A stretch of 64,000 bases of DNA from an uncultured Bacteroides sp. (lineage in GTDB: Bacteria; Bacteroidota; Bacteroidia; Bacteroidales; Bacteroidaceae). The stretch spans positions 1-64,000 of the forward strand of contig NZ_CAUCSQ010000012.1 of NCBI RefSeq assembly GCF_958445495.1, written 5' to 3'. Numbering within the stretch: the first letter of the stretch is position 1; each line of letters begins with the position of its first letter. The notes under the pieces are model-generated. The model saw only the letters and a list, made by a program, of their open reading frames with translations, was not told the DNA's origin and did no database searches. Below are positions 52,674-62,909 of this stretch, piece after piece. Position numbers and translations under genes: made by a program.

Positions 52674-55600
52674 ATGATGAAACTTTATTCGAAATTACAA
52701 AACTGCTTGTTGCTGTTACTTGTGTTGGTTACAGTTCCGTTATCTTTTGTGTATGCAGGGGATACGGTGCAGGGTGGAGAACGGACAATAATGCAGCAGA
52801 AGAAAATCAAAGTAAACGGCAACATCAAAGATGTTAATGGAGAACCGTTGACAGGTGCTACCGTGATTGTAAAAGGGGCTACATTGGGGACTACTTCTGA
52901 CTTATCCGGTGCTTTTTCTATTGAAGTGCCGTTAGGAAGCACGTTGAGTATTTCTTTTATAGGATATAAGACACATGAATGTGTTGTAGACCGGAGTATG
53001 GTAAAAGGACTGGAAATAGTCTTGCAGGAAGAACGGACATTGGTGGATGAAGTTGTAGTAGTAGGATACGGTACACAGAAAAAAGCGACTCTTTCCGGTT
53101 CGGTGACTTCAGTAAAAGGAAGTGAAATCTTAAAATCGCCTCAAATGAACATTTCCAATTCGCTGGCAGGTACAATGCCGGGATTGGTGGTGGTAGGAAA
53201 AAGCGGTGAACCGGGTAAAGACGGTTCTACTATTTACATACGTGGGCAAAGCAGTTTGAATGATAACAGTCCGTTGATTGTCGTTGACGGAGTACCTAAC
53301 CGTTCATTGGACCATATCGATCCGTCTACGATTGAAAGTATCAGTGTTTTGAAAGATGCTTCTGCGGCTATCTACGGGTCACAGGCTGCTAATGGCGTCA
53401 TTTTGGTAACGACCAAGCGCGGAAAAGAAGGAAAACTTACAATCGATGCAAGTTATCGTGCCACTTGGGCGCGTCCGACACGTATTCCTGAGCTGACAAG
53501 CGCTTCGGAATATGCTACGTTGGTAAATGAAGTCCATGAATATAAAGGAGAGGGCAAGTACGCCCGTTACTCGGCCGAAGATATCAGAAAATATGCTGAC
53601 GGGAGTGACCCGTGGGGACATCCCGATACGGATTGGTTCGATGAAATACTTAAACCTTGGAATTTGCAGCATAATGCGAATGTTACGATGTCTGGCGGGA
53701 ATGAACGTTTGAAAGCCTATGTCTCTTTATCCACCCGTTCCCAGGATGGGGTTTTCTATGACAGTGCCAGCAAGTATGCGCAGCATGACATACGTGCTAA
53801 TATTGACGGAAAGATAAACAAGTATATAAGTTTATCGGTAGATGCCAGTTTCAGCTTGGGAGAAACCGATGCCCCTTCCACTAATTCTGCCAGTATCTTT
53901 CGTTCCATTATGATGGCGAATCCAACGTTGCCGGCTTATTGGCCTGACGGACGTATAGGTCCTCCGTTGGACCTTCAGACCAAAAGTAGTCCGGTCATTC
54001 AAGGAACAAAAGCGAACGGATATAATAACAATGAGAGTTATGTGTTTAATGTAAACGGCAAACTTGATATCCGGATTCCGTGGGTGGAAGGACTGAAACT
54101 GACAGGTAAGGCGGCATTTGACCGGGGAATTGACTATTCGAAGAAATTCAGCAAGCAATATACGCTTTATAGTTGGGATGGCACTACCATGGAAAATGGC
54201 ATTCCGGTATTGACAGAGGGAATCTATGGCGGTTCGCCTGCCCTGACTCAGTCTACGACTTTTAGCAAAAGAAGTCTGTTAAGTGCATTGCTGGACTATA
54301 ACCGCACTTTTGGAATCCATAATGTAAGCGGGGTTGTGGGTGTCGAAGGTATTCAGGAAACGTCTAACTGGTATAGTGCCGAAAGACGTAATTTTACAAC
54401 TAACTTTCCGGATGAAATGAACTTCGGTGATCCGACCAAACAATACGCCAATGGTTCTAATCCGGGAGAAAACCATTGGTTGAACTATTTCGGACGTTTG
54501 AATTATACGTTGGACAATACATACATTGTTGAATTTGTATGGCGTTATCAAGGTTCCAGTAAGTTTTTGGACAAACGCTGGGGATTTTTCCCCGGAGTAT
54601 CGTTGGCTTACCGTATATCCGAAGAAGATTTCTGGCAAAACAGCAAGGTGTCTGAAATCGTGAATGATTTTAAGCTTCGTACTTCTTGGGGACGTACAGG
54701 TAATGACCTGATTGAACCGTATCAGTTTCTGGCCCAATATGATCTTTACCAGAAAAATTATATTACCCAGAATTTTGTAACAGGCAGCGGAAATAATCCG
54801 ACATACATGGAAAGCCTGGCTCCTAACAAATATGCCCAATGGGAGGAGGCTAACCAATTTAATATCGGTGTGGATATGTCTTTCTTAAATAAGCGGTTGA
54901 CTCTGACTGCGGATTATTTTAATAATGTCCGTTCGAAGATTTTGATTCCGCAGACTTCTTCTGTTCCTGAATTTACAGGTCTGACAGGAATTTTGCCGGA
55001 TATTAATCTCGGTAAAGTACGTAATCGCGGGTTTGATTTCCAGTTGGGATGGATGGATACGCATCGGGATTTTACGTATAGTATAACTCTTAATGGCGGG
55101 CATGCCCAGAATAAGGTCATCTTTTTCGATGAGGCTCCTAATGGACTTCCTTGGCAGACTAATACAGGACATCCGATGCATTCCGGTTTGTATTATAAAG
55201 CTATTGGGATTTTCCATACACAGGAAGATATAGACAAGTATCCGCACATGGAGAATGCCCGTCCCGGCGATATTATCTTTGAAGATGTGAATGGCGACAA
55301 ACAGATTAATGGGGAGGATATGGTAAGAATCCATAAAAGCAGCGTTCCGACCTGGACTGGCGGTTTGAATCTTTATTTTAAATACAAAGGATTGGATTTA
55401 TCGGCTTTGTTCCAGGGACAGGCAGGCGCTGTTAGATATGTGAAACCTTTGGGAAGCGCTACGGCTGAAATTAATTATTTCAAGTCATTCTACGATAAAC
55501 GTTGGACGGAAGATAATCCTTATGCCAGTTATCCCAGAACATTTGACCGTGATACGGAATATTGGATGAGTTCGTCCGGATCGAATACCTTTTGGCTTCG

Positions 55601-55835
55601 GAAAACAGACTTTATCCGTTTAAAGAATCTCGAGTTAGGGTACACATTGCCGGCTCAGGCTGTATCGAAAATCGGCCTTCAGAATTTAAGGTTAAGCTTT
55701 ACGGCGACGAACCTGTTTACATTTGCTCCTGACATGCCTGATTTTGACCCGGAACTTGATTTTGACGGCGGATATGCCGGTGAAGCTTATCCGATTCAGA
55801 AGATGTTGACATTAGGCGTTTCCATTCAATTTTAA
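52674..55835 (+). CDS. SusC/RagA-family TonB-dependent transporter
   Basis: 1053 residues: signal peptide (ending near SFVYA, residue 28), carboxypeptidase-regulatory-like domain (about 45-120: VNGNIKDVNGEPLTGATV), linker VVVVGYGTQKKATLSGS, plug (IYIRGQSSLNDNSPLIVVDG, AANGVILVTTKRG) and barrel ending LGVSIQF. No STN domain, so control is by the HTCS rather than by sigma/FecR. First gene of the operon SusC-SusD-GH43-GH35-beta-helix. The second ATG (52677) is equally possible. Confidence 0.95.
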   Translation: MMKLYSKLQNCLLLLLVLVTVPLSFVYAGDTVQGGERTIMQQKKIKVNGNIKDVNGEPLTGATVIVKGATLGTTSDLSGAFSIEVPLGSTLSISFIGYKTHECVVDRSMVKGLEIVLQEERTLVDEVVVVGYGTQKKATLSGSVTSVKGSEILKSPQMNISNSLAGTMPGLVVVGKSGEPGKDGSTIYIRGQSSLNDNSPLIVVDGVPNRSLDHIDPSTIESISVLKDASAAIYGSQAANGVILVTTKRGKEGKLTIDASYRATWARPTRIPELTSASEYATLVNEVHEYKGEGKYARYSAEDIRKYADGSDPWGHPDTDWFDEILKPWNLQHNANVTMSGGNERLKAYVSLSTRSQDGVFYDSASKYAQHDIRANIDGKINKYISLSVDASFSLGETDAPSTNSASIFRSIMMANPTLPAYWPDGRIGPPLDLQTKSSPVIQGTKANGYNNNESYVFNVNGKLDIRIPWVEGLKLTGKAAFDRGIDYSKKFSKQYTLYSWDGTTMENGIPVLTEGIYGGSPALTQSTTFSKRSLLSALLDYNRTFGIHNVSGVVGVEGIQETSNWYSAERRNFTTNFPDEMNFGDPTKQYANGSNPGENHWLNYFGRLNYTLDNTYIVEFVWRYQGSSKFLDKRWGFFPGVSLAYRISEEDFWQNSKVSEIVNDFKLRTSWGRTGNDLIEPYQFLAQYDLYQKNYITQNFVTGSGNNPTYMESLAPNKYAQWEEANQFNIGVDMSFLNKRLTLTADYFNNVRSKILIPQTSSVPEFTGLTGILPDINLGKVRNRGFDFQLGWMDTHRDFTYSITLNGGHAQNKVIFFDEAPNGLPWQTNTGHPMHSGLYYKAIGIFHTQEDIDKYPHMENARPGDIIFEDVNGDKQINGEDMVRIHKSSVPTWTGGLNLYFKYKGLDLSALFQGQAGAVRYVKPLGSATAEINYFKSFYDKRWTEDNPYASYPRTFDRDTEYWMSSSGSNTFWLRKTDFIRLKNLELGYTLPAQAVSKIGLQNLRLSFTATNLFTFAPDMPDFDPELDFDGGYAGEAYPIQKMLTLGVSIQF

Positions 55836-55847
55836 ATCAAACTAGAT

Positions 55848-57548
55848 ATGAAGAAAATATATACTGTAACATTAGCATTAATTTCCGTATTCATACTTGA
55901 AGGGTGCAGCGACTTTTTGGATACGAAACCTGGAGATAAATATGATGATAACACGTTCTGGGCTAATCCGACTCTGGTAGAGCAGTTTGTGTATAAAATA
56001 TATTTGGGCATCCCTTATCCTTATCAATGGTATATGAGTGGAACATTGGTTGACGAACAAGTTCCCATCCAGAGCGACGGGACGATTACGAATGTGACAT
56101 CTTCGTTGTTGACTCCAGATGAGTTAGGAGCTTTTTCCAGTAACTGGGGAGCCTGTATGGATGGTTGGTGGTGGCAGAGTGCCTATACGAATATCCGTGC
56201 CTGTAACACGTTCTTTAAGAATATAGGGACAACCTTATTCACAGATGTTGAAAAGAAAGAGCAGTTGGTGGGCGAGGTACACTTTTTGCGTGCCTATATG
56301 TATTTTATGCTGATGGCTCAGTATGGAGGAGTGCCTTTGCTGGAAGAACCTGTGGATTTGGGAAAAGGATATGAATATCCTCGTAATACTTTTGAAGAGA
56401 CGGTCGAATTCATTGTTAAGGATTTGGATGCAGCCATCAATAATGAACGCATTCAAGCGCAATCGGATAAACATCGTGCGACTTTGGGGGCTGCTTATGC
56501 TCTTAAAAGCCGTGTATTGCTTTATGCAGCCAGTGAAATGCATCATGATTTATCATGGGCTGCCGGATATGAATACCCCGAATTAATCGGGTATGTCGGC
56601 GGTGAACGCACCCAACTGTACGAAGACGCTAAAGAGGCTGCCGAAAAGTGTATGGAACTGGGGTATGCCCTTTATGATGTAGATGCGGATAAAGTAAAGA
56701 ATTATCAGGATTTGTTTTTGCAGATGGATTCGCAGGAACAAATATTCATATCTACGTATGATAAGATTAATACGCCTGATTATATGACCGATTGGGTGGC
56801 TTGGGTATGCGGAACGCCTTCTTATGGCGGATACGGATTGAATCAGGTGACTGCTAATCTGGCGGATGCTTTTGAAAATATCGATGGTACCGTTTTCGAT
56901 TTTGTGGCGCAAAAGAATGACCCGTATATCGGTCGTGACCCTCGTTTTGATGCAATTATTCTACATCACGGTTCACCGTGGTATGCCAATAAATATTGGG
57001 GAACTTACTTTGAAGATATTTACATAGATATTAATGGAGAAGATAATAATAAGGGAGTTACGACAGGATATTACATGAAGAAGTTTATATCTCCGAAAGA
57101 GAATGACGGTTATTACGGTTCTCTCCGCCAGCCGCAACCTTATATCCAGATTCGTTATGCGGAAGTTTTATTGAATTATGCGGAAGCATGCCTGGGTTTG
57201 GGAGATGAGGAATCTGCCCGTAGAAAAATGAATGATATACGTCTGAGGGCAGGTATGCCTGCAATCCCTGATTCGGAAACGGGAGATGCCCTTTGGAAAC
57301 GCTATATGAACGAACGTAGGGTGGAACTTGCCTTTGAGGGACACCGTTTCTTTGATGTCCGCCGTTGGTTGGTGGCTCCTTCCGCTTACACGGATGCAAT
57401 GGGGGTGAAGTATGATGCGGAGTCCGGGACCTATTCGTCTTTCTCCTTTGAAAAACACGCATGGAAAGATTCGCATTATCTGATTCCGATTAAACGCAGC
57501 GAGATACAGAAAAATGCGGCGTTAATACAGAATCCGATTTATCAATAG
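55848..57548 (+). CDS. SusD/RagB-family surface glycan-binding lipoprotein
   Basis: 566 residues with lipobox Cys20 (FILEGC), SDFLDTKPGDKYDDNTFW at the N-terminus, TPR helices (VHFLRAYMYFMLMAQYGGVPLLEE) and the C-terminal RagB/SusD region (MNERRVELAFEGHRFFDVRRWL). It is the lid of the SusC encoded 12 bp upstream. Ligand unknown; it differs clearly from the SusD proteins at 17594 and 38111, so the region imports more than one product type. Confidence 0.95.
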   Translation: MKKIYTVTLALISVFILEGCSDFLDTKPGDKYDDNTFWANPTLVEQFVYKIYLGIPYPYQWYMSGTLVDEQVPIQSDGTITNVTSSLLTPDELGAFSSNWGACMDGWWWQSAYTNIRACNTFFKNIGTTLFTDVEKKEQLVGEVHFLRAYMYFMLMAQYGGVPLLEEPVDLGKGYEYPRNTFEETVEFIVKDLDAAINNERIQAQSDKHRATLGAAYALKSRVLLYAASEMHHDLSWAAGYEYPELIGYVGGERTQLYEDAKEAAEKCMELGYALYDVDADKVKNYQDLFLQMDSQEQIFISTYDKINTPDYMTDWVAWVCGTPSYGGYGLNQVTANLADAFENIDGTVFDFVAQKNDPYIGRDPRFDAIILHHGSPWYANKYWGTYFEDIYIDINGEDNNKGVTTGYYMKKFISPKENDGYYGSLRQPQPYIQIRYAEVLLNYAEACLGLGDEESARRKMNDIRLRAGMPAIPDSETGDALWKRYMNERRVELAFEGHRFFDVRRWLVAPSAYTDAMGVKYDAESGTYSSFSFEKHAWKDSHYLIPIKRSEIQKNAALIQNPIYQ

Positions 57549-57668
57549 GGTAAAACAGATTGTTTTTGGGATGACACATATACACCTTGAGGAATAAGAA
57601 GGAATTGTTGGTTTTTGTTTAGGGCGGAGAGATGGAACGTGTGCCGTCGTAGTTGGTTTTGATAAAAA

Positions 57669-58724
57669 ATGAATAAATTAAGAATAAGATATATGGAACG
57701 ACTTCATATTTTGCCGATTGTTTTTATCCTGATGTTTGCAATGGCTTGCACAAATTCCCGGCAATCGAAAGTTATCGTGCCTGGCACTTCATGGATGGAT
57801 ACTGACGGAAATCTGATAAATGCCCACGGAGGAGGAATCCTTTTTTACAACGGTACTTATTACTGGTATGGAGAATATAAAGGCGATTCGACCTATCGTC
57901 TTGACTGGGTCACTTCCTGGGAATGTTGGCGTACGGAAGCCGGCGGGGTCAGTTGCTATTCTTCTGCAGATTTAGTGAATTGGAAATTTGAAGGGCTTGT
58001 CCTTCCTTCTACTCCTGAAAATGATTCGTCCGAATTGCATCCTTCACAAGTGATTGAACGCCCGAAAGTAATCTATAATGAAAAAGATTCTCAATTTGTA
58101 ATGTGGATGCATATAGAAAGCCCGGATTATGAGAAAGCCCATGCGGGAGTCGCTATATGCGATTCTCCTACCGGACGTTTTAAGTATCTGGGGTCGATGA
58201 GGCCTAACGGACAGGATAGCCGGGACCAGACAGTTTTTAAAGATGATGACGGACGTGCTTATCATATCTATTCGTCAGAATGGAATAGGACACTTTATAT
58301 CAGCCTGCTGGATGACTCTTATACCAAACATACAGGCGTTTTCAAACGAAACTTTATAAATAAGTCGCGAGAAGCTCCTGCGGTATTTAAACATCAGGGC
58401 AAATATTATCTGATTAGTTCCGGGTGTACCGGTTGGGACCCGAATGTGGCGGAGTATGCGGTAGCTGATTCCATGCTGGGAGAATGGACCGTCATAGGTA
58501 ACCCTTGTACGGGCCCCGGTGCAGAGAAAACATTCTATTCGCAAAGTACTTACGTATTGCCTGTTGCAGGTAAACCGGGAAAATATATAGCGATGTTCGA
58601 CCGTTGGAATAAAGCCGATTTGATGCACTCTTCCTATGTGTGGCTTCCCGTTTGCTTTACTTCTGCAGAAACGTTTGAAATTCCGTGGCGTGATAGTTGG
58701 AAGATTACGGATTTGACAGATTAA
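57669..58724 (+). CDS. GH43-family lipoprotein (subfamily 24/34-like)
   Basis: 351 residues with lipobox Cys27 (FAMAC) and a five-bladed beta-propeller. The start of the fold reads DTDGNLINAHGGGILFYNGTYYWYGEYKG, the signature of GH43 subfamilies that include exo-beta-1,3-galactanases and some arabinofuranosidases, in which the usual N-terminal Asp base is absent; here too the HGGG motif has no RDP-type Asp. RPKVIYNE and DSRDQTVFKDDDG supply the later acidic residues. Likely a surface or periplasmic exo-enzyme removing galactose or arabinose. ATG at 57693 is an alternative start with a shorter signal. The 120-bp gap to susD has no clear stem-loop. Confidence 0.78.
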   Translation: MNKLRIRYMERLHILPIVFILMFAMACTNSRQSKVIVPGTSWMDTDGNLINAHGGGILFYNGTYYWYGEYKGDSTYRLDWVTSWECWRTEAGGVSCYSSADLVNWKFEGLVLPSTPENDSSELHPSQVIERPKVIYNEKDSQFVMWMHIESPDYEKAHAGVAICDSPTGRFKYLGSMRPNGQDSRDQTVFKDDDGRAYHIYSSEWNRTLYISLLDDSYTKHTGVFKRNFINKSREAPAVFKHQGKYYLISSGCTGWDPNVAEYAVADSMLGEWTVIGNPCTGPGAEKTFYSQSTYVLPVAGKPGKYIAMFDRWNKADLMHSSYVWLPVCFTSAETFEIPWRDSWKITDLTD

Positions 58725-58750
58725 ATATATACGATAAAAACAGAGATTTG

Positions 58751-61495
58751 ATGAAGAAGATATTTTTTACCTTTTTGGGGATGATGTTCGTGTTTGGAGT
58801 ATCTGCTCAAAAAACTTATGAGATAGACGCCTCTGATGTGATGATGGAACCCGTAAGGGGGCATTTGAAAATGGGAAATCCGGGGCCTGACAACCGAAAA
58901 ATAGAGATAAACAGCCTCTATATGACCGTAGGAGGGAAGCCTGTGTTGCCGATTATGGGAGAAATGCAGTTTTCCCGTATCAAACGTTCTGCATGGGAAG
59001 ACTGTATTTTAAAGATGAAAGCGGGAGGCGTGAATATCATTTCTACTTATTTGTTTTGGAATCATCATGAAGAGATAGAAGGGCAGTTCGATTGGACGGG
59101 TAATAAAGATATCCGGGCTTTTATCGAGTTATGTGCCAGGCATCGCCTTTTTGTGTGCCTGCGTATCGGCCCTTGGGTACATGGAGAAGCGCGTAATGGA
59201 GGAACGCCGGATTGGATACTCCGGAAAAAATATCTGGTAGACCGCTCTAACGATATCGTTTATCAGAATTATGTCCGTCGTTATTTCAGCCAGATGATTC
59301 ATCAGTTTGAAGGCTTATATTATAAGGACGGAGGAAATATCGTAGCCATTCAGCTTGAAAATGAATACTGGTATGCGAAAAAAGGAGAACCCCACATGGC
59401 ATGGCTGAAAAGTCTGGTAAAAGAATTGGGGGCTGATGTTCCGATGTACACCGTTACCGGATGGGGAGGCGGTTCTGTTCCTCCATTGGAAATGATACCT
59501 CTGTGGGGCGGTTATCCGGACGCTCCCTGGGTGGAACATGTAGGAGTGGAATATCAGCCGGAGAACTTTAGATTTAATCCTTTCCGGGACAATAAGCATA
59601 TAGGAAACGACCAGATTGAACATAAAGGGGAATATATGAGTTATGAGCTCTACCCGTTTTTTACCTGTGAAATGGGAATAGGAGTGCAGACAACGTATCA
59701 TCGGCGGCTGAAGATAAGCAATATCGACGGCTTGGGAATGATTGTAGCCAGACTGGGGTCCGGCAGCAACCTGCTTGGGTACTATCCTTTTGCCGGAGCC
59801 ACACAACCCAGAGGACTGTTGACCTCGATGGAGGAAGAACAGGAGTTGACCGGGTATTGGAGCCGTGTAACTGCAAAATCTTATGACTTTCAAGCTGGTA
59901 TCCGTGAATCGGGAGAAGTTTCGGAAGCATATCGTAAACTGAAAAAATTTCACTATTTTGTAACTGAATCTGCTGAAAAACTGGCGCCTATGATGTCTGT
60001 CGTGGCTTCTTCTACGGAGGATGATATGCAGGTTGCCGTCCGTTCCGATAATAAAAAGGGATACTTGTTCGGCATTAATTATTGCCGTTTTGCTCCCAAG
60101 AAAAAGCGTTCCGATGTACGGTTTTCCGTAAAATTCCAGGGAGAAGAAATTCATTTGCCGGTAAAAAGTAAACTGGATATTCCCGACAGTACGGTATTTG
60201 TATGGCCCTTGAACCTGCCGATAGGCGGTGCTGTAATAAAATATGCCACAGTACAACCAATCTGTACCGTAGGAAATACCACATTCTTTTTTCAGAACGG
60301 CGAGATTGCAGCGGAGTTCGCATTTGATACAAAGACGGTAGACCGGGTTGAGGCGTTGAAGGGAAAAGTCGATACTTGTAAAGGGATGACTATCGTTTCA
60401 GAGTTGATTTCCGGAGAAGATTGTGTCATTCGTCTGACGGATAAAGCAGGTGTTGAAAAGAGAATCATTGTATTGACGGAGAAACAGGCGGATGATTGCT
60501 GGTTGCTTGGGGATACGGATCCGTCTTTTTTTCTTTCGTCCTCAGCTCTGTATCATGACGGGCGACATGTATGGGGGACTTCCTTGCAGCCGGAGGTCAG
60601 GGCACGTTTGTTCGAACCTGAAAAAGGAGGGTTTAAAGAGTTGTGTGTCGCCACTTCCGCAAAATGCAGCGGAATCAGGTTGACTCCGGTTCCGTTGTTG
60701 GCAAATGCCCAATGGTTGGAAACCGCCAATTTTAAGAATATAGAACCCTACATGCAATGTTATCACAGGTTCTTTTTCAAAGAGTTCAGTCTGGACAATC
60801 CTTCCCGTTTCCGTAGAGTCATGCTTTATCTATATCCGGAAAGTGATTGTAAATTGAATCTGAATGACACTTGGATACGTCAGGAAATAACTCCTGGCAT
60901 ATTGAATACCATTGACTTGACAGGCTATGTGCGGAAGGGAGAAAATATGCTTTTCATTGATTTCCCTTTCGTTGAGGGACAGAAGAAAATGGCAGCACGG
61001 GTTATTGTAGAGTACTATAATAATGATAGGGTCGAATTTGCTACCGATAGTTCCTGGTTAGCGACAGATATGTACACGAATCCCTCACTGACACGCGGTT
61101 ATAACCGTCCGGAGGCACCGGTCGTTGTCGATGCGCCGGAGAATGCGAATCTTATATCCGTTCATTCCTTTAATGAGTGGTCGTTGGATATCCCTTTCGG
61201 TGTTTTGAAGGATGTGAATAATATATATATGCGTACCCGTTATATCGGTGACCGTGCGGAACTGTATTCAAACTACAGGCTTGAGGCCGACGATTTTAAC
61301 AATAATACGACATGGACTGTCGGGCTAAATCGTTTGGAGACCCCTGTCGAGGGACATAAGATGCGGTTGGTGCTCTATCCTCTTTCTCCTGAAACAAAAA
61401 TCTATTTTGATATAGTACCGGGTGAAGCCGGATATAACCGGACGGAAGTGAAAACGTTCGAGGTATTTCCTGAGTATAAACTTATGTTGAAATAA
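58751..61495 (+). CDS. GH35-family beta-galactosidase
   Basis: 914 residues: Sec signal (MKKIFFTFLGMMFVFGVSAQ), GH35 barrel (about 55-400) and several beta-rich C-terminal domains. Motifs: GGKPVLPIMGEMQFSRI (61-77), the YLFWNHHE segment (100-107), RIGPWVHGEARNGGTPDW (138-155), acid/base Glu205 in QLENEYW and likely nucleophile Glu307 in FFTCEMG. The start at 58751 begins a clear signal peptide; the frame opens earlier, overlapping the GH43 gene. The chain is longer than common bacterial GH35 enzymes, with a jelly-roll-like tail. Expected to release terminal beta-galactose; GH35 also contains a few exo-glucosaminidases, so galactose is likely but not certain. Confidence 0.88.
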   Translation: MKKIFFTFLGMMFVFGVSAQKTYEIDASDVMMEPVRGHLKMGNPGPDNRKIEINSLYMTVGGKPVLPIMGEMQFSRIKRSAWEDCILKMKAGGVNIISTYLFWNHHEEIEGQFDWTGNKDIRAFIELCARHRLFVCLRIGPWVHGEARNGGTPDWILRKKYLVDRSNDIVYQNYVRRYFSQMIHQFEGLYYKDGGNIVAIQLENEYWYAKKGEPHMAWLKSLVKELGADVPMYTVTGWGGGSVPPLEMIPLWGGYPDAPWVEHVGVEYQPENFRFNPFRDNKHIGNDQIEHKGEYMSYELYPFFTCEMGIGVQTTYHRRLKISNIDGLGMIVARLGSGSNLLGYYPFAGATQPRGLLTSMEEEQELTGYWSRVTAKSYDFQAGIRESGEVSEAYRKLKKFHYFVTESAEKLAPMMSVVASSTEDDMQVAVRSDNKKGYLFGINYCRFAPKKKRSDVRFSVKFQGEEIHLPVKSKLDIPDSTVFVWPLNLPIGGAVIKYATVQPICTVGNTTFFFQNGEIAAEFAFDTKTVDRVEALKGKVDTCKGMTIVSELISGEDCVIRLTDKAGVEKRIIVLTEKQADDCWLLGDTDPSFFLSSSALYHDGRHVWGTSLQPEVRARLFEPEKGGFKELCVATSAKCSGIRLTPVPLLANAQWLETANFKNIEPYMQCYHRFFFKEFSLDNPSRFRRVMLYLYPESDCKLNLNDTWIRQEITPGILNTIDLTGYVRKGENMLFIDFPFVEGQKKMAARVIVEYYNNDRVEFATDSSWLATDMYTNPSLTRGYNRPEAPVVVDAPENANLISVHSFNEWSLDIPFGVLKDVNNIYMRTRYIGDRAELYSNYRLEADDFNNNTTWTVGLNRLETPVEGHKMRLVLYPLSPETKIYFDIVPGEAGYNRTEVKTFEVFPEYKLMLK

Positions 61496-61500
61496 GATTT

Positions 61501-62892
61501 ATGAGAAAGTTGTTTTTTCTGTTGTTTTTGATATCATACGTTCATTTGCAGGGTTATCCGGCAAAAAACGGCGTTAATTACTATGTCAATCCGGAAAGCC
61601 GGTCACTCGTAGAAGACGGAAGCCGGGAACATCCTTATAAAAGTCTTTCAAAGTTAGAACGGGTGACATGGGGAAAAGGGGATACGTTGTTTTTGGCAGG
61701 TGGTGTGGAACATCGGGGAACTCTCTCTATCGAAGGAGTAAAAGCTGAAAAGTCCCGTCCTTTCGTTATTACTTCGTATGGAACGGGCAATGCTATCCTG
61801 CATGCGGGGAAAGGTACGGGAATTTTGATTGCAAATTCCGAACATGTGAATGTTCATGATTTGATTATTTACGGTAACGGGTATCGGGAAGAGGATGCAA
61901 ATAACGGTTCTGGCCTCCATTGTAAAGATTGTCGCTTTGTTACGGTTGACCGTTTGGAATGTTACGGATTTCTCTGGAATGGCCTGCTTATTGAGGGCGG
62001 GAGCGATTATCGGGTTACCCGTGTTTATGCCCATGAGAATGGCTATTGCGGAATTCTTGTCACGGCTCCCGATTCGAAGAACAGGACCCGGAATGTTCAT
62101 ATAAGTTCTTGTATCGCTGAGAACAATCCCGGTTGTTACCAGATTACGGACAATCATAGCGGCAGCGGTATTCTTCTGGGACAGGTCACATCTGCTACGG
62201 TAGAATATTGTGAAGCCATGAATAATGGTTGGGCGATGCCTCGCGGCGGGAATGGTCCTGTGGGAATCTGGGCATATGAGGCTGATTGCATAACGATTCA
62301 GTATTGTTATTCCCATGATAATAAAACTTCCGCCTCAGGCAAAGATGGAGGCGGCTTCGATTTTGACGGCGGTATTACCAACAGTGTATTGCAATATAAT
62401 CTGTCTATGAATAACGAGGGAGCCGGTTATGGACTATTCCAATATGGAGGTGGCGGTGTATGGAACAATAATGAGATAAGATACAATATCAGTATTGATG
62501 ATGGTTCTAAGAATTCCCATGCCGGTATTTTTGTCTGGTGTGAGGAAAGTTATACGTCGGAGCCTTTGCGTAATACGCGGGTTTATGGAAATAAAATAAT
62601 AAGCAGTTATGGCGGGGCGGTTCATTTTGAGACGGGTTATTCGCAGGGATTACGTTTCGAGAATAACCGGTTTTGTCTCACTAACGGCGGGAAGTGTTAT
62701 ATTACGGGAGACCATACCAAGAATGATGCCTGTTTTCGGAAGAATATTTTCTGGTCGGAGGGAAGCGTTATCCAACCCGAAGAATCCCTGGACAGTGAGG
62801 CAATCTACCTGCCGGTTCGGTGGAAAAAGCCGGAAAAGGTAAATGTAAAAGAATTGAAATCCCTTATTGAGGAACTGCTGGATATACCGTAG
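61501..62892 (+). CDS. Secreted right-handed parallel beta-helix protein
   Basis: 463 residues with a Sec signal (MRKLFFLLFLISYVHLQGYPA) and a right-handed beta-helix of PbH1-type repeats (about 90-400). The N-terminal NGVNYYVNPES...GSREHPYKSLSKL is the start seen in many pectate-lyase-like and NosD-like surface proteins. Repeated N/G turns (YCEAMNNGWAM, YCYSHDNKTS, YNLSMNNEG, YNISIDDGS) mark successive coils. No lyase calcium/Arg catalytic set or GH28 Asp triad could be recognised, so activity is open: lyase, hydrolase, epimerase or binding protein. Last gene of the HTCS-controlled operon, 5 bp after the GH35 stop and 17 bp from the convergent LacI gene. Confidence 0.75.
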   Translation: MRKLFFLLFLISYVHLQGYPAKNGVNYYVNPESRSLVEDGSREHPYKSLSKLERVTWGKGDTLFLAGGVEHRGTLSIEGVKAEKSRPFVITSYGTGNAILHAGKGTGILIANSEHVNVHDLIIYGNGYREEDANNGSGLHCKDCRFVTVDRLECYGFLWNGLLIEGGSDYRVTRVYAHENGYCGILVTAPDSKNRTRNVHISSCIAENNPGCYQITDNHSGSGILLGQVTSATVEYCEAMNNGWAMPRGGNGPVGIWAYEADCITIQYCYSHDNKTSASGKDGGGFDFDGGITNSVLQYNLSMNNEGAGYGLFQYGGGGVWNNNEIRYNISIDDGSKNSHAGIFVWCEESYTSEPLRNTRVYGNKIISSYGGAVHFETGYSQGLRFENNRFCLTNGGKCYITGDHTKNDACFRKNIFWSEGSVIQPEESLDSEAIYLPVRWKKPEKVNVKELKSLIEELLDIP

Positions 62893-62909
62893 TTATGGAT
62901 AAACCGTAA

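Noticed and set aside
32562..62892. Chondroitin/heparin-type utilization locus
   Set aside because: PL8 alone would suggest it, but there is no sulfatase, GH88 or sulfatase-maturation gene in the region.
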